From contig CAWCON010000001.1 in assembly GCA_963797185.1 (NCBI GenBank), positions 415,077 through 479,076 of the forward strand: a DNA stretch of 64,000 nucleotides, given 5' to 3'. The notes below the pieces were generated by a model. It was not told the DNA's origin. It made no database searches and saw only the letters and a program-made list of their open reading frames with translations. Position numbers and translations under genes: made by a program. The stretch is from CAWCON01 sp963797185 (GTDB lineage: Bacteria > Patescibacteriota > Saccharimonadia > Saccharimonadales > UBA4665). Positions 15,961-23,639 of this stretch are shown here, piece after piece. Numbering within the stretch: the first letter of the stretch is position 1; each line of letters starts with the position of its first letter.

Positions 15961-17022
15961 TTAAGCGTCACGTCTTAATACTAGCCAATAAGTAGCACCT
16001 ATAGGAATAACCGATAATGCTAGGTACAAGCCTGTTTCAATGCGCTGAAAATCCCAGTACCTATACGGTGGCTGATACTTAGTGTCCAGCTGGTAGCCAA
16101 GAGTCGCCAAACAATTTATATTTATTGCTGGCCCACCATTTCGGCTAACAATGGCTATGTGGGTGTTCGGGCCACCATTACCACCTGCTTGTTTAATAGC
16201 TTCTGTGTGTCCTTCGGGGATGCCTGCGTTAGTGATTACGCACTCTGAAGGAGGATTAGACCAGTTAATTGATCGACCCTTACTAGTAACAGGATTTTGG
16301 TTTAATACTAACCCTGTACCACCAGAAGATGGCAACGGACCGTTGCCATCATTAGCGAGTAAAGATACTTTGTAGTTTAATGGAGCTTCGTAGTGGGGTC
16401 GTACAAAGTTCGGCACAACGACTAAAACAATCGCAATCAATAGGAGCAGCGTAACACCGAGAGCCGCCATTGTTCGTCTGAACCAAGCGCCAAACATAAT
16501 ACCTAAGGAAACGGCGAATACAGCATAGGCGATAGGTACAATACCTTGAGTGGAAAATTCGAGGGTGTTGAATCTATTCATATTCAGAATATTATTTGTC
16601 TTAAACCACCATGTGTTTAGTGCTGCAAAGGCAGCGGCAACAACAGCTGTGCCAACTAATACCCAGACTAGCTTAACGGTTAACCATTTACGCCTAGATA
16701 TATTTTGTGTCCAAACTAACTTGTTTGTTCCCTCTGAGTACTCTCTGGCAAGAAATGGCACACCCCAAAATAAACCCAGTATTATTGGTAACAGCAAAAC
16801 AGCAAGAGGCACTAATTGAAGCATTAATTGGTCTGTACTTGACTGTAACAGCTCACCACTTAACTGATCACAGGTGTCAGTAGCCTTACAGGTTGTCAGA
16901 GCGTGTTGGTAAGTATGCCAAAAGCTAAGCCCTGTCGGAATGGTGACTGCTGCAAATATTACTAGGAATATACCGGCAACCAGAAACTGTTTGCGGTGTT
17001 GTCGCCAAGCTAACCAGTTCAT
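15961..17022 (-). CDS. ABC transporter permease (ABC-2-like)
   Basis: A 353-residue membrane protein starting MNWLAWRQHRKQFLVAG. It has an N-terminal helix, a loop of about 50 residues, and five further hydrophobic helices (about 70-95, 125-145, 165-190, 200-220 and near the C-terminus). A long extracytoplasmic domain sits before the last helix. This matches permeases of the ABC-2 type paired with YtrB-like ATPases. The start at 17022 is chosen because its ATG overlaps the ATPase stop codon by three bases (ATGA) and follows GAAAGGAAG; the open frame extends upstream but overlaps the ATPase coding sequence. Substrate unknown; GntR-linked transporters of this kind often deal with cell-envelope stress. 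Confidence 0.82.
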   Translation of the reverse strand: MNWLAWRQHRKQFLVAGIFLVIFAAVTIPTGLSFWHTYQHALTTCKATDTCDQLSGELLQSSTDQLMLQLVPLAVLLLPIILGLFWGVPFLAREYSEGTNKLVWTQNISRRKWLTVKLVWVLVGTAVVAAAFAALNTWWFKTNNILNMNRFNTLEFSTQGIVPIAYAVFAVSLGIMFGAWFRRTMAALGVTLLLLIAIVLVVVPNFVRPHYEAPLNYKVSLLANDGNGPLPSSGGTGLVLNQNPVTSKGRSINWSNPPSECVITNAGIPEGHTEAIKQAGGNGGPNTHIAIVSRNGGPAININCLATLGYQLDTKYQPPYRYWDFQRIETGLYLALSVIPIGATYWLVLRRDA

Positions 17023-17936
17023 CGTGCGCTTCCTTTCGCTGCCATAGTGTCCGCTACATTTCTCTTTTGCCCCATGTAAGCCAGTACCATTTCTTCTATA
17101 TCTACATCTCGTATATGCCAATGCGGGTCATGAAACTTGGTGTCCTTTAGGCGAACCAGTAAGCTAGTCTCTCTGGCAGTATCAGACTGTTGGATAATAG
17201 TGTATTTATCGTTTTCAACATTATCTTGGTGTGTGCCAACTAATAACTTGTGTGTCCTTAAGGCCTGTTCAATATCACCACAAAGCTGTGTTTCGCCAGA
17301 GGCTAGGATAATAAGATGGTCGCAAACTCTCTCTAGGTCTGCGAGTAAATGAGATGACATGACAATCGTTAACTCACCGTCAGCGTCTGTTACAGCTTGG
17401 GCCAGAGACTTTAAGAAGTCTACCCTAGCCAGTGGGTCGAGTGCAGCTACTGGTTCATCAAGTAATAATAATTTTGGTTTTTTAGCTAACGCCAGCCCTA
17501 AGGCTACTTGGGCTCTTTGTCCACCAGATAGTTTACCAACAGGACGGTCTAGTGGAATAGATAATTCGTTAAGTCGTCTTGTGGCTAGCTCAGAATCCCA
17601 ATTGCTGTTTAGATGTTGCCCCATGGCAATATGTTCTTTAGCGTTCAGTCGAGTATACATAGGAATTTCTTGGGCTAAATAACCAATCTCAGATATATAT
17701 TCAGGGCTTTGAGAGGGGGATTGACTCAGCACATTTGCACTGCCTACACTTGCTCTACTTAGACTGACCAGGAGCTTCAGCAAAGTAGTTTTACCAGCAC
17801 CATTTGGACCAACAAGGGCCGATACGCTACCTTTCGGCACGTTAATACTACAGTCTTTGAGTGCCCAAAATGACCCGTAGCGCTTGCCGAGTCCAGTGGT
17901 CTGTACCGCAGATTTACTTATTGTTTGTTGACTCAT
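17019..17936 (-). CDS. ABC transporter ATP-binding protein
   Basis: A 305-residue ATPase energising the adjacent permease. Walker A is GPNGAGKTTLLKL (about 42-54), the signature KLSGGQRAQVALGLALA, and Walker B LLLLDEPVAALDPLAR, followed by MSSHLL as the switch histidine. A C-terminal extension of about 75 residues follows the core. The gene starts within the stop of the GntR gene (TAATG) and ends in the start of the permease (ATGA), so the three genes form a translationally coupled operon. It is probably controlled by that GntR protein binding its own promoter. Confidence 0.93.
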   Translation of the reverse strand: MSQQTISKSAVQTTGLGKRYGSFWALKDCSINVPKGSVSALVGPNGAGKTTLLKLLVSLSRASVGSANVLSQSPSQSPEYISEIGYLAQEIPMYTRLNAKEHIAMGQHLNSNWDSELATRRLNELSIPLDRPVGKLSGGQRAQVALGLALAKKPKLLLLDEPVAALDPLARVDFLKSLAQAVTDADGELTIVMSSHLLADLERVCDHLIILASGETQLCGDIEQALRTHKLLVGTHQDNVENDKYTIIQQSDTARETSLLVRLKDTKFHDPHWHIRDVDIEEMVLAYMGQKRNVADTMAAKGSAR

Positions 17937-18322
17937 TAATTTTCCCTCCTAGTGTTATGTAGCGTTGAATTTATTAGTGCTTCGATTGTTTCTTCATCAA
18001 GACCAGCTCTTTTAGCTTCTTGAATCCAGTTAACTAGACCATCAGCTAATGCAGCTTGTACCTTTGGTAGAGGACCTGCTAATTTACCTGATACGAACGT
18101 ACCACTACCAGTTCTACCCTCAGCAAGACCTAACATTTCTAGTTCTCTGTAAGCTTTGAATACGGTGTTCGGGTTAATCGCAATCATCGAGACTACTTCT
18201 TTTACAGTAGGGAGTTGGTCTCCCTCTAAAAGTATCCCTAGACGAAGAGCTTGTTTAACTTGCTGGACAATTTGAAGGTACGGTGGAACTCCAGAATGTG
18301 TACTAAGTCTGAATGTAATCAT
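17936..18322 (-). CDS. GntR family transcriptional regulator, YtrA type
   Basis: A 128-residue repressor. The N-terminal winged helix-turn-helix covers residues 10-78, with PPYLQIVQQVKQALRLGIL, PTVKEVVSMIAINPNTVFKAYRELE and GLAEGRTGSGTFVS matching the GntR domain. A short C-terminal dimerisation helix pair of about 50 residues replaces a ligand-binding domain, which defines the YtrA subfamily. Such regulators usually repress their own operon of an ATPase and permeases, exactly the two genes that follow with overlapping codons. A TAAAAT box lies nine bases before the ATG; I could not pick out an operator dyad with certainty. Confidence 0.9.
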   Translation of the reverse strand: MITFRLSTHSGVPPYLQIVQQVKQALRLGILLEGDQLPTVKEVVSMIAINPNTVFKAYRELEMLGLAEGRTGSGTFVSGKLAGPLPKVQAALADGLVNWIQEAKRAGLDEETIEALINSTLHNTRREN

Positions 18323-18387
18323 AATAGTACCATTTTACTAGTTTCATAGTGAAATTATAAGCCTGATTTTTGTTGTGTCAAATAAAT

Positions 18388-18413
18388 AAAGACTTCCGGA
18401 AAAAGAAGTCTTT
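18388..18413 (-). terminator. Intrinsic terminator after the M23-like gene
   Basis: On the minus strand AAAGACTTC, loop TTTTTCCG, GAAGTCTTT, then ATTTATTT: a 9-bp stem with a T-rich tail. The arm is the same as in the palindrome at 15820-15847, and both are followed by the GCTTATGCTT repeat. Confidence 0.75.
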
Positions 18414-18419
18414 AATAAT

Positions 18420-18460
18420 GCTTATGCTTGGCTGGGTATCTGTGACGAAGTTAGAACCAT
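18420..18460 (-). repeat. Repeat copy B, hybrid of tRNA-flank arm and 32-bp direct repeat
   Basis: Left part GCTTATGCTTGGCTGGG is identical to the tRNA-Gln end at 20541-20557. The right part from TGGCTGGG onwards (18429-18460, 32 bases ending GTTAGAACCAT) is identical to 19682-19713. It therefore joins two different arms at a TGGCTGGG core. Confidence 0.75.
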
Positions 18461-18626
18461 GGTAGGTTGCATTTAGTTTTACCCTTATAGTTTGAACCGA
18501 ATTGTGGGGAGTGTAAGGAACTGAATTTGTACGGCGGGCGCTATTTATGGGGTTCGATGTAGTAGTCAGCGCGGTATTAGAAACAAAATCAAAAGGTGGT
18601 CATATCGACACTATTCAAAACTACTG

Positions 18627-19499
18627 CTAGTTAACAGATGTAGCATTGTTACCCTGTGGTCCGGGCTGGCTGCTTGAGTCTGATTGGTTGTCGTAAAGGG
18701 ACTGGTACGGATTGGCGCGCAGCGATACGTAACCCTCAAGCATATTCATTTTTTGGCTAGCTGTTCGCACGAAGGACTGACCATTGCACTGGTAATGTTT
18801 TGCATCCGCTTCGGCCTTCGTGAGTACGAAATTGCTCGGTTTATAACCAAGCGCAGCATAGGGCGCAAACGCGGCTGACGTCATATAGTCGAAGATGGAC
18901 ATATAGACAACTTTCCCCTCAGGAAACGTCTTCGCTTCGTAGGTGACGTCGATCTCGTCCATTGGTCCAATCGTGGCGATCATTTGGCCGCTAGTGACAT
19001 GGCTGCCAATGTGGAGTGATGGTGAAAGATCAATATGGAAAAGTATCACATAAAAACTCGGATCCTTCGCCGAAGCGATGTGTACTTGCGTACCAAGAGG
19101 AGTCGTGTCGACGGCATTGTAGGTGATAGTGCCATCGAAAGGTGCGTAGATGTCAATGTTCGGATGACCAGGCGTCGGCTTCGATCGGACCTCTACATTA
19201 TTGACGATGTCCTGACTAAAATTGTAATAGTTTTTCATACTCCGGCATGTTTCGCCATCCCACGACGCGGACGAATAGTCATGACCAGCGTCAGAACGAA
19301 ATTGTGAAATCGCAAAAATTTGATTGAGCTGGACCGGGTTCGCAGTGATTGGTGGCACGTCGGCAGGGTTGAAACTCAAGAGTGGATCAGCATGCCTGAA
19401 TACTAAGTAACCGACTCCAGCGATAGCAAATAAAACGACAAGTAGAACCAAAATAATATCGTGAGAGAAGCCACGGCTATTTAATTTTTTAAATTTCAT
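18627..19499 (-). CDS. Membrane-anchored M23 peptidase-like protein
   Basis: A 290-residue protein with a short basic N-terminus and one hydrophobic helix (about 13-34, DIILVLLVVLFAIAG). A C-terminal extracytoplasmic domain resembles M23 (LytM-type) peptidases: HPNIDIYAPFDGTITYN supplies an HxxxD metal pair (about 110-114), followed by VILFHIDLS with a candidate third histidine, and GSHVTSGQMIATIG, the usual closing strand. M23 enzymes cut peptidoglycan peptide bridges; the HxH motif is imperfect, so it may be inactive. The coding region looks visibly more GC-rich than its neighbours and is bracketed by a 32-bp direct repeat, suggesting acquisition. The N-terminus (RGFSHDII) resembles a prepilin leader but lacks Glu at +5. 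Confidence 0.7.
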   Translation of the reverse strand: MKFKKLNSRGFSHDIILVLLVVLFAIAGVGYLVFRHADPLLSFNPADVPPITANPVQLNQIFAISQFRSDAGHDYSSASWDGETCRSMKNYYNFSQDIVNNVEVRSKPTPGHPNIDIYAPFDGTITYNAVDTTPLGTQVHIASAKDPSFYVILFHIDLSPSLHIGSHVTSGQMIATIGPMDEIDVTYEAKTFPEGKVVYMSIFDYMTSAAFAPYAALGYKPSNFVLTKAEADAKHYQCNGQSFVRTASQKMNMLEGYVSLRANPYQSLYDNQSDSSSQPGPQGNNATSVN

Positions 19500-19681
19500 G
19501 TTTTTGGTTAACTTACCTTAAAAGTTTTAGATTTTTATTTTTAGCAATAGCTTAACTGGTTATTAATTATAATCTGAGAGTGAATGTTGTCAAGTATCAT
19601 CTTAAATCCATTCTCAAAAGTTCATAAAAAGCTTAAGGCAACTTCTTAGTAATGGATGTGCTTAAGTTAACGGTAGTGAAA

Positions 19682-19713
19682 TGGCTGGGTATCTGTGACG
19701 AAGTTAGAACCAT
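19682..19713 (-). repeat. Repeat copy C, 32-bp direct repeat partner
   Basis: Identical over 32 bases to 18429-18460 (from TGGCTGGG to GTTAGAACCAT). Its left flank (CTTAAGTTAACGGTAGTGAAA) differs from copies A, B and D. Confidence 0.85.
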
Positions 19714-19758
19714 TTGTGCGTCTAGGCCGAGTTCCGATTTTTTTGAATCTGGATTAAA

Positions 19759-20505
19759 TTAGTTGTAATTGACTGAAGCGAGTATTTGAGTCGCTGTTTT
19801 GGTATCTGCTGCGTTAAACCATGCAAGTGCGGCAGCATTGGTAGTAAATGGAGAAACATAGGCATTAGGCGGCTGAGCAATGGCTAAATATTGTAGGTAA
19901 GACGGGTTTGGGCCTTTAGCGTTTACGAATAGTGAAGCCACCCCCGACATTGCATCTTTATATGTATTGGTTCCAGTAGTCACGCTGTTTTGCTGCAAGG
20001 TAGTATTGTCGCTCACAAAGTAGCTATCCGTAAAGGAATTGCTTAAGATTGAAACGTTTTTAACTATTTTTAAGTCAGTTGTCGACGCTGGAGACGTTTC
20101 ACTTAAAACATCGTCTGTCTCAGAGTCACCATCATTCAATGGAGGAGCATCGTTTGGTTGGTAGACCACTTTAACATCGCCGGATGGACTAGTGATGTCC
20201 TCTTCCTCCGGATTGCTGCCTTGGTTACTTACGTCTGCTAACTTCCAGTTCGATGGATACTTAACACATAGGCCACCGACGCTTGAGCAATAAGAAAGCC
20301 AGCCTTGGTATGGATTGGGTTGTGTAGCAACTGTCTTCTTGGTGTTCGAGGATGTCCTTGTTGTTGATGGGGTTGATATTGGGCTTGTGGCTTTTGCCTT
20401 ATGATTATGCTGGTAAACTAACCAGCCTGCGGCTCCAATAGCTATTAAAATAACAAGGATAATTACTAACTCAACAGCACTAAAGCCTTTTTGATTTATC
20501 TTCAC
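19759..20505 (-). CDS. Prepilin-like anchored protein with extracellular domain
   Basis: A 248-residue protein with a classic prepilin leader: KINQKG, then FSAVELVIILVILIAIG, with Gly at -1, Phe at +1 and Glu at +5. A Thr/Ser-rich linker (about 40-60) follows, then a globular domain starting at the WLSYCSSVGGLCVKYPSNWKL region with two cysteines. It may be processed by a prepilin peptidase or simply use the helix as an anchor. The globular part resembles small surface lipoprotein-like domains in this group, and its function is unknown. Initiation is at a GTG six bases after an extended -10 (TGT-TAGTAT, 20512-20520, minus strand), so leaderless. It lies just downstream of tRNA-Gln. Confidence 0.75.
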   Translation of the reverse strand: MKINQKGFSAVELVIILVILIAIGAAGWLVYQHNHKAKATSPISTPSTTRTSSNTKKTVATQPNPYQGWLSYCSSVGGLCVKYPSNWKLADVSNQGSNPEEEDITSPSGDVKVVYQPNDAPPLNDGDSETDDVLSETSPASTTDLKIVKNVSILSNSFTDSYFVSDNTTLQQNSVTTGTNTYKDAMSGVASLFVNAKGPNPSYLQYLAIAQPPNAYVSPFTTNAAALAWFNAADTKTATQILASVNYN

Positions 20506-20540
20506 AATTAAATACTAACATGCATAATAATATTTCTAAA

Positions 20541-20557
20541 GCTTATGCTTGGCTGGG
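20541..20557 (-). repeat. Repeat copy D, overlapping the 3' end of tRNA-Gln
   Basis: GCTTATGCTTGGCTGGG. Its right eight bases TGGCTGGG are the tRNA's CCA end and acceptor strand (20550-20557); the left part flanks the tRNA. Copies A and B share this string. Confidence 0.7.
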
Positions 20558-20623
20558 GATGAGGGATTCGAACCCCCGATTCTGGGACCAGAACCCAGTG
20601 CCTTACCACTTGGCCAATCCCCA
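20550..20623 (-). tRNA. tRNA-Gln (anticodon CUG)
   Basis: A cloverleaf folds on the minus strand. The acceptor arms are TGGGGAT/ATCCCCA; the D arm is GCC..GGC. The anticodon stem CTGGG/CCCAG closes the loop TTCTGGT, giving CUG. The T arm has loop TTCGAAT, and the discriminator G is followed by an encoded CCA. CUG decodes only CAG, so a UUG isoacceptor must exist elsewhere. Confidence 0.95.
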
Positions 20624-20671
20624 ATACCTACAGCGCATTATACTAAAATAACCTCTAACTACTTAAAAAAA

Positions 20672-21841
20672 TCAAGGTCTGTCAAGTTCTTTAGGCAGAA
20701 AACCATTCTTATGCTTAAATTTGCTTTCCATTTGATATCCTTTTGGTACCCTAGATCTTTCATCAGTTTTGTAGGGGCATTCCTTAGATGTAGCGGGACG
20801 GGTAGATCTGGGTAATCACCCGCAGTAGCTAAAGCCTATTCATAGCATCGGCGACAACTCTAGACTTGTTGCATTTTGCGAGTACTATTGCGCAGTGAAA
20901 AAGGTCGTATTGGCATTCTGGCATGCCGATACGCTCAACTGCTTGAAATGTAGATACGGCTAGATTAAGAGCCGCTGGAGCAGCTAAGCCTACATCTTCA
21001 CTGGCAAAAATTACCATTCGTCCGAGCTAATAAACTTTGGATCTTCACCTGCCTGCAGCATTCTCGCCATGTAATACAGTGTGGCATTTGCATCACTACC
21101 ACGCATAGACTTAATAAAAGCGCTAATAAGATTGTAGTGATATTCTCCATCTTTATCGTATCCGGGCAATTTTCTTCTGAGCAGCTGTTGTTACAACTTC
21201 ATTTGTCACCGATCCTTTTGTGAGCTGGAGAGCTAGTTCAAGACTCCCAGCGCAACTCTGGCATCTCCTCCTGACAGCTCAGCGATAAAATCAATACTTT
21301 TGACTGGTAAGCGTTTCCTGTTAATTTTCTCGGCCTGAGCAACCTTATTAACAATCATCACGATCTCATTCTTACTCAGTGGCTCGAGTACTAATACTCG
21401 GCTACGACTGAGTAGTGGATTAATAATTTCAAAGCTCGGATTCTCGGTAGTAGCGCCAATGAGAGTAATTGTTCCTTTTTCGACGAACGGCAGAAATGCA
21501 TCTTGCTGAGCTTTGTTAAAGCGATGAATCTCGTCTACAAAGAGTATTGTAGATTGTCCAAGTCGTTGATTCTTCTCGGCCTGCGCAATAATTCTCATGA
21601 CATCTGCCTTACCTGCGGCAACAGCACTTAATTCAATAAACTCAGCGTCAGTTTCTTCGGCAATAATTCTGGCTAAGGTCGTCTTGCCACTGCCGGGTGG
21701 TCCCCACAATATAAGGCTCGTCTTCTGTTTGTGAGCAATAATCTCATGGATAATTTTACCTTTTGCAATTAAGTGTTCTTGTCCTACGACATCGCTTAGT
21801 TGTCCCGGCCGCATACGTTCAGCTAGTGGTCTCTGCCCCAT
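20672..21841 (-). pseudogene. rarA: Decayed rarA/mgsA (replication-associated recombination AAA+ ATPase)
   Basis: RarA acts at stalled replication forks. The first 203 residues are intact: VVGQEHLI, Walker A GPPGSGKTTLAR, Walker [21 protein letters not shown], sensor [10 protein letters not shown] and SGGDARVALG. The rest survives only as fragments in shifting frames. After a shift near 21242 comes LELALQLTKGSVTNEVV. After one near 21160 comes [15 protein letters not shown] to GEDPKFI. After one near 21020 comes [20 protein letters not shown] to VVADAMNRL. After one near 20830 comes [19 protein letters not shown], and after one near 20740 the terminal FLPKEL. The order matches full-length RarA, so this is one gene broken by about five indels. 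Neighbouring genes show no such damage, arguing against general sequencing error. A truncated ATPase domain could still be made from the ATG at 21841. Confidence 0.9.
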
Positions 21842-21930
21842 AGATACATTATATCCTTAGTTTCTCGTTGATGTTGCATATCAACTAGCAACTGGGTCAG
21901 GTAATGTGTGCAATACTAAAATTAGATAAT

Positions 21931-22503
21931 ATGAGTTTTGTAGAGCTTCAGAATGATGCATTTGTAGTAGCACCTCGTTTGCTTGGGTGTCTGTTGACCA
22001 GGACAACTGAGGATGGTCAAGTGATTGCTGGCAAAATTGTTGAAACCGAAGCTTACGATCAGAGTGATGCAGCGAGTCATAGCTATAATGGTATGACACC
22101 ACGCACTAAGATTATGTTTGGTCGGGCGGGCTTTGCTTATATCTATTTTACCTATGGCATGCATTATTGTATGAATGTTGTTACTGGTCCCATCGGGTAT
22201 GGGTCAGCGGTTTTAATTCGTGCCATTGAACCGACCCAGGGTGTTGATTTTATGCATCATAACCGTTTGAGCGCTGTTCGTGAGTATGATCTGACGAACG
22301 GACCAGCTAAATTGTGTCAGGCATTCATGATAGATAAACATCTCAATGGACATAACTTACGTCATTTGCCCTTAAAACTTGTTATGAGACCACCGATTGC
22401 TTCCGATAGTATTATCCAGACGACCAGAATTGGTATTAGTCGAGACGCTAACCGTCCTTGGCGGTTTTATATAAAAAATAACATGTTCATCTCTAAGCCG
22501 TAG
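21931..22503 (+). CDS. mpg: 3-methyladenine DNA glycosylase (AAG/MPG family)
   Basis: Removes alkylated purines from DNA as the first step of base excision repair. The 190-residue protein has the family blocks LLGCLLTR, GKIVETEAYDQSDAASHSYNG with the catalytic Glu, TPRTKIMFGRAGFAYIYFTYGMHYCMNVV, AVLIRAIEP, and LTNGPAKLCQAF. Length is typical. I place the start at 21931, after a TAAAAT box eight bases upstream; an in-frame ATG at 21904 would add nine residues not found in the family. The gene is divergent from the rarA remnant and followed by rmuC on the same strand with its own promoter. Confidence 0.93.
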   Translation: MSFVELQNDAFVVAPRLLGCLLTRTTEDGQVIAGKIVETEAYDQSDAASHSYNGMTPRTKIMFGRAGFAYIYFTYGMHYCMNVVTGPIGYGSAVLIRAIEPTQGVDFMHHNRLSAVREYDLTNGPAKLCQAFMIDKHLNGHNLRHLPLKLVMRPPIASDSIIQTTRIGISRDANRPWRFYIKNNMFISKP

Positions 22504-22542
22504 AGTGTCTTCTCGCTAAGCATAATTTGCATCCTGGCATTC

Positions 22543-22551
22543 TGTTAGAAT
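22543..22551 (+). promoter_or_regulatory. Extended -10 promoter of rmuC (leaderless)
   Basis: TGT followed by TAGAAT, six bases before the ATG at 22558, with no Shine-Dalgarno between. Confidence 0.6.
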
Positions 22552-22557
22552 AAGGAT

Positions 22558-23637
22558 ATGTTAATGGCGGTCATCGTTCTGGGGGTAGTTGTAGTGGTGC
22601 TATTGGTGCTGTTTATAATGCAGTCTCGAAAATCTCCTGATCAAAGCAGTAGTGCTTTATTGTTGAAGCAAGATCTGACTCAACTTAGTGATGATATAAC
22701 TAAGTTAAAGGATGGTATCCAAACACAAATCACCGATCGGCTCGATAAGAATCAGGAGCTGATGCGTGAATCAATCATGAAGCAATTTACCGCCAGTTCG
22801 AAGTTGATCACTGACGTTACAGACCGCTTAACAAAGCTAGACGAAACAAATAAGCAAGTTATCAATGTTGCTGATGAGTTGAAAACACTGCAAAATGTTC
22901 TGCAAAACCCTAAACAGCGCGGAGTACTGGGTGAATATTATCTGAGCCAGGTACTTGAGAATGTGCTTGCCCCTGACCAGTTTAAACTACAGTATCGTTT
23001 TCGGGACGGTGAAGCGGTTGATGCTGTTATCCTCTTAGCGAAGGGCAAAATCTTACCAATCGATTCTAAGTTTAGCCTCGAGAACTATAACCGTCTCATT
23101 GCCGAAAAGGATAAGATTCGTCGGGAAGTACTGGTTAAACTCTTCAAAACTGATCTTAAAAATAGGATTGATGAAACATCCAAATATATCCGCCCCAGCG
23201 AAGGTACGATGGACTTTGCTTTTATGTTTATCCCCAGCGAAGCAATTTATAATGACCTTCTAATTAATAAAATCGGCACGACCGATACTAGTGCACGAGA
23301 TCTCATTGAGTATGCGTTTCGGGACAAAGCCGTCATTATCGTCAGCCCAACTACGTTCATGGCATACTTGCAGACTGTTTTGCAGGGATTAAGGAGCCTT
23401 CAGATTGAAGATCAGGCAAAAGAAATTCAAGTGAGGGTTGGGGAACTCGGCAGGCATATTAAAACTTATGAACAATTTATGCAGAAGTTGGGATCAAGTC
23501 TTGGCACAACAGTCGGTCACTTTAATAATGCCCATCGCGAATTGAAGAAAATCGACAAGGATGTAGTTAAAATTGCCGACACAACACCAAGTGTCGAACC
23601 ATTACTCATAGATCGCCCGGTTGACGATGAATCCTAA
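22558..23637 (+). CDS. rmuC: DNA recombination protein RmuC
   Basis: A 359-residue protein with an N-terminal membrane helix (residues 3-21), a coiled-coil region (about 35-120) and the RmuC nuclease-like domain. The domain begins NPKQRGVLGEYYLSQVLENVL and includes DAVILLAKGKILPIDSKFSLENY, where the Asp and Lys match the endonuclease-like core, then FMFIPSEAIYNDLL and VSPTTFMAYLQTV. It limits DNA inversions at short inverted repeats in E. coli. The start is set by an extended -10 TGT-TAGAAT (22543-22551) six bases upstream, leaderless. It ends two bases before the convergent glycosidase gene. Confidence 0.92.
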   Translation: MLMAVIVLGVVVVVLLVLFIMQSRKSPDQSSSALLLKQDLTQLSDDITKLKDGIQTQITDRLDKNQELMRESIMKQFTASSKLITDVTDRLTKLDETNKQVINVADELKTLQNVLQNPKQRGVLGEYYLSQVLENVLAPDQFKLQYRFRDGEAVDAVILLAKGKILPIDSKFSLENYNRLIAEKDKIRREVLVKLFKTDLKNRIDETSKYIRPSEGTMDFAFMFIPSEAIYNDLLINKIGTTDTSARDLIEYAFRDKAVIIVSPTTFMAYLQTVLQGLRSLQIEDQAKEIQVRVGELGRHIKTYEQFMQKLGSSLGTTVGHFNNAHRELKKIDKDVVKIADTTPSVEPLLIDRPVDDES

Positions 23638-23639
23638 AT

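Larger units (their letters stand above)
18323..18626. other. Intergenic region, 304 bases, with terminator and repeat B
   Basis: Between the GntR gene and the M23-like gene. It contains the terminator hairpin at 18388-18413 and repeat copy B at 18420-18460. The rest (18461-18626) has no open frame or RNA gene that I can recognise. Confidence 0.6.

Noticed and set aside
17023..17121. Longer start for the ABC permease
   Set aside because: It lies within the ATPase coding sequence; the ATG at 17022 overlaps the ATPase stop codon and has a ribosome site.
20549..20815. 88-residue plus-strand open frame
   Set aside because: It reads antisense through tRNA-Gln (the common spurious frame GFEPPILGPEPSALPLGQ) and then across the rarA remnant; it has no ribosome site.
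21881..22164. Minus-strand frames over the mpg gene
   Set aside because: Antisense shadows of a well conserved glycosylase.
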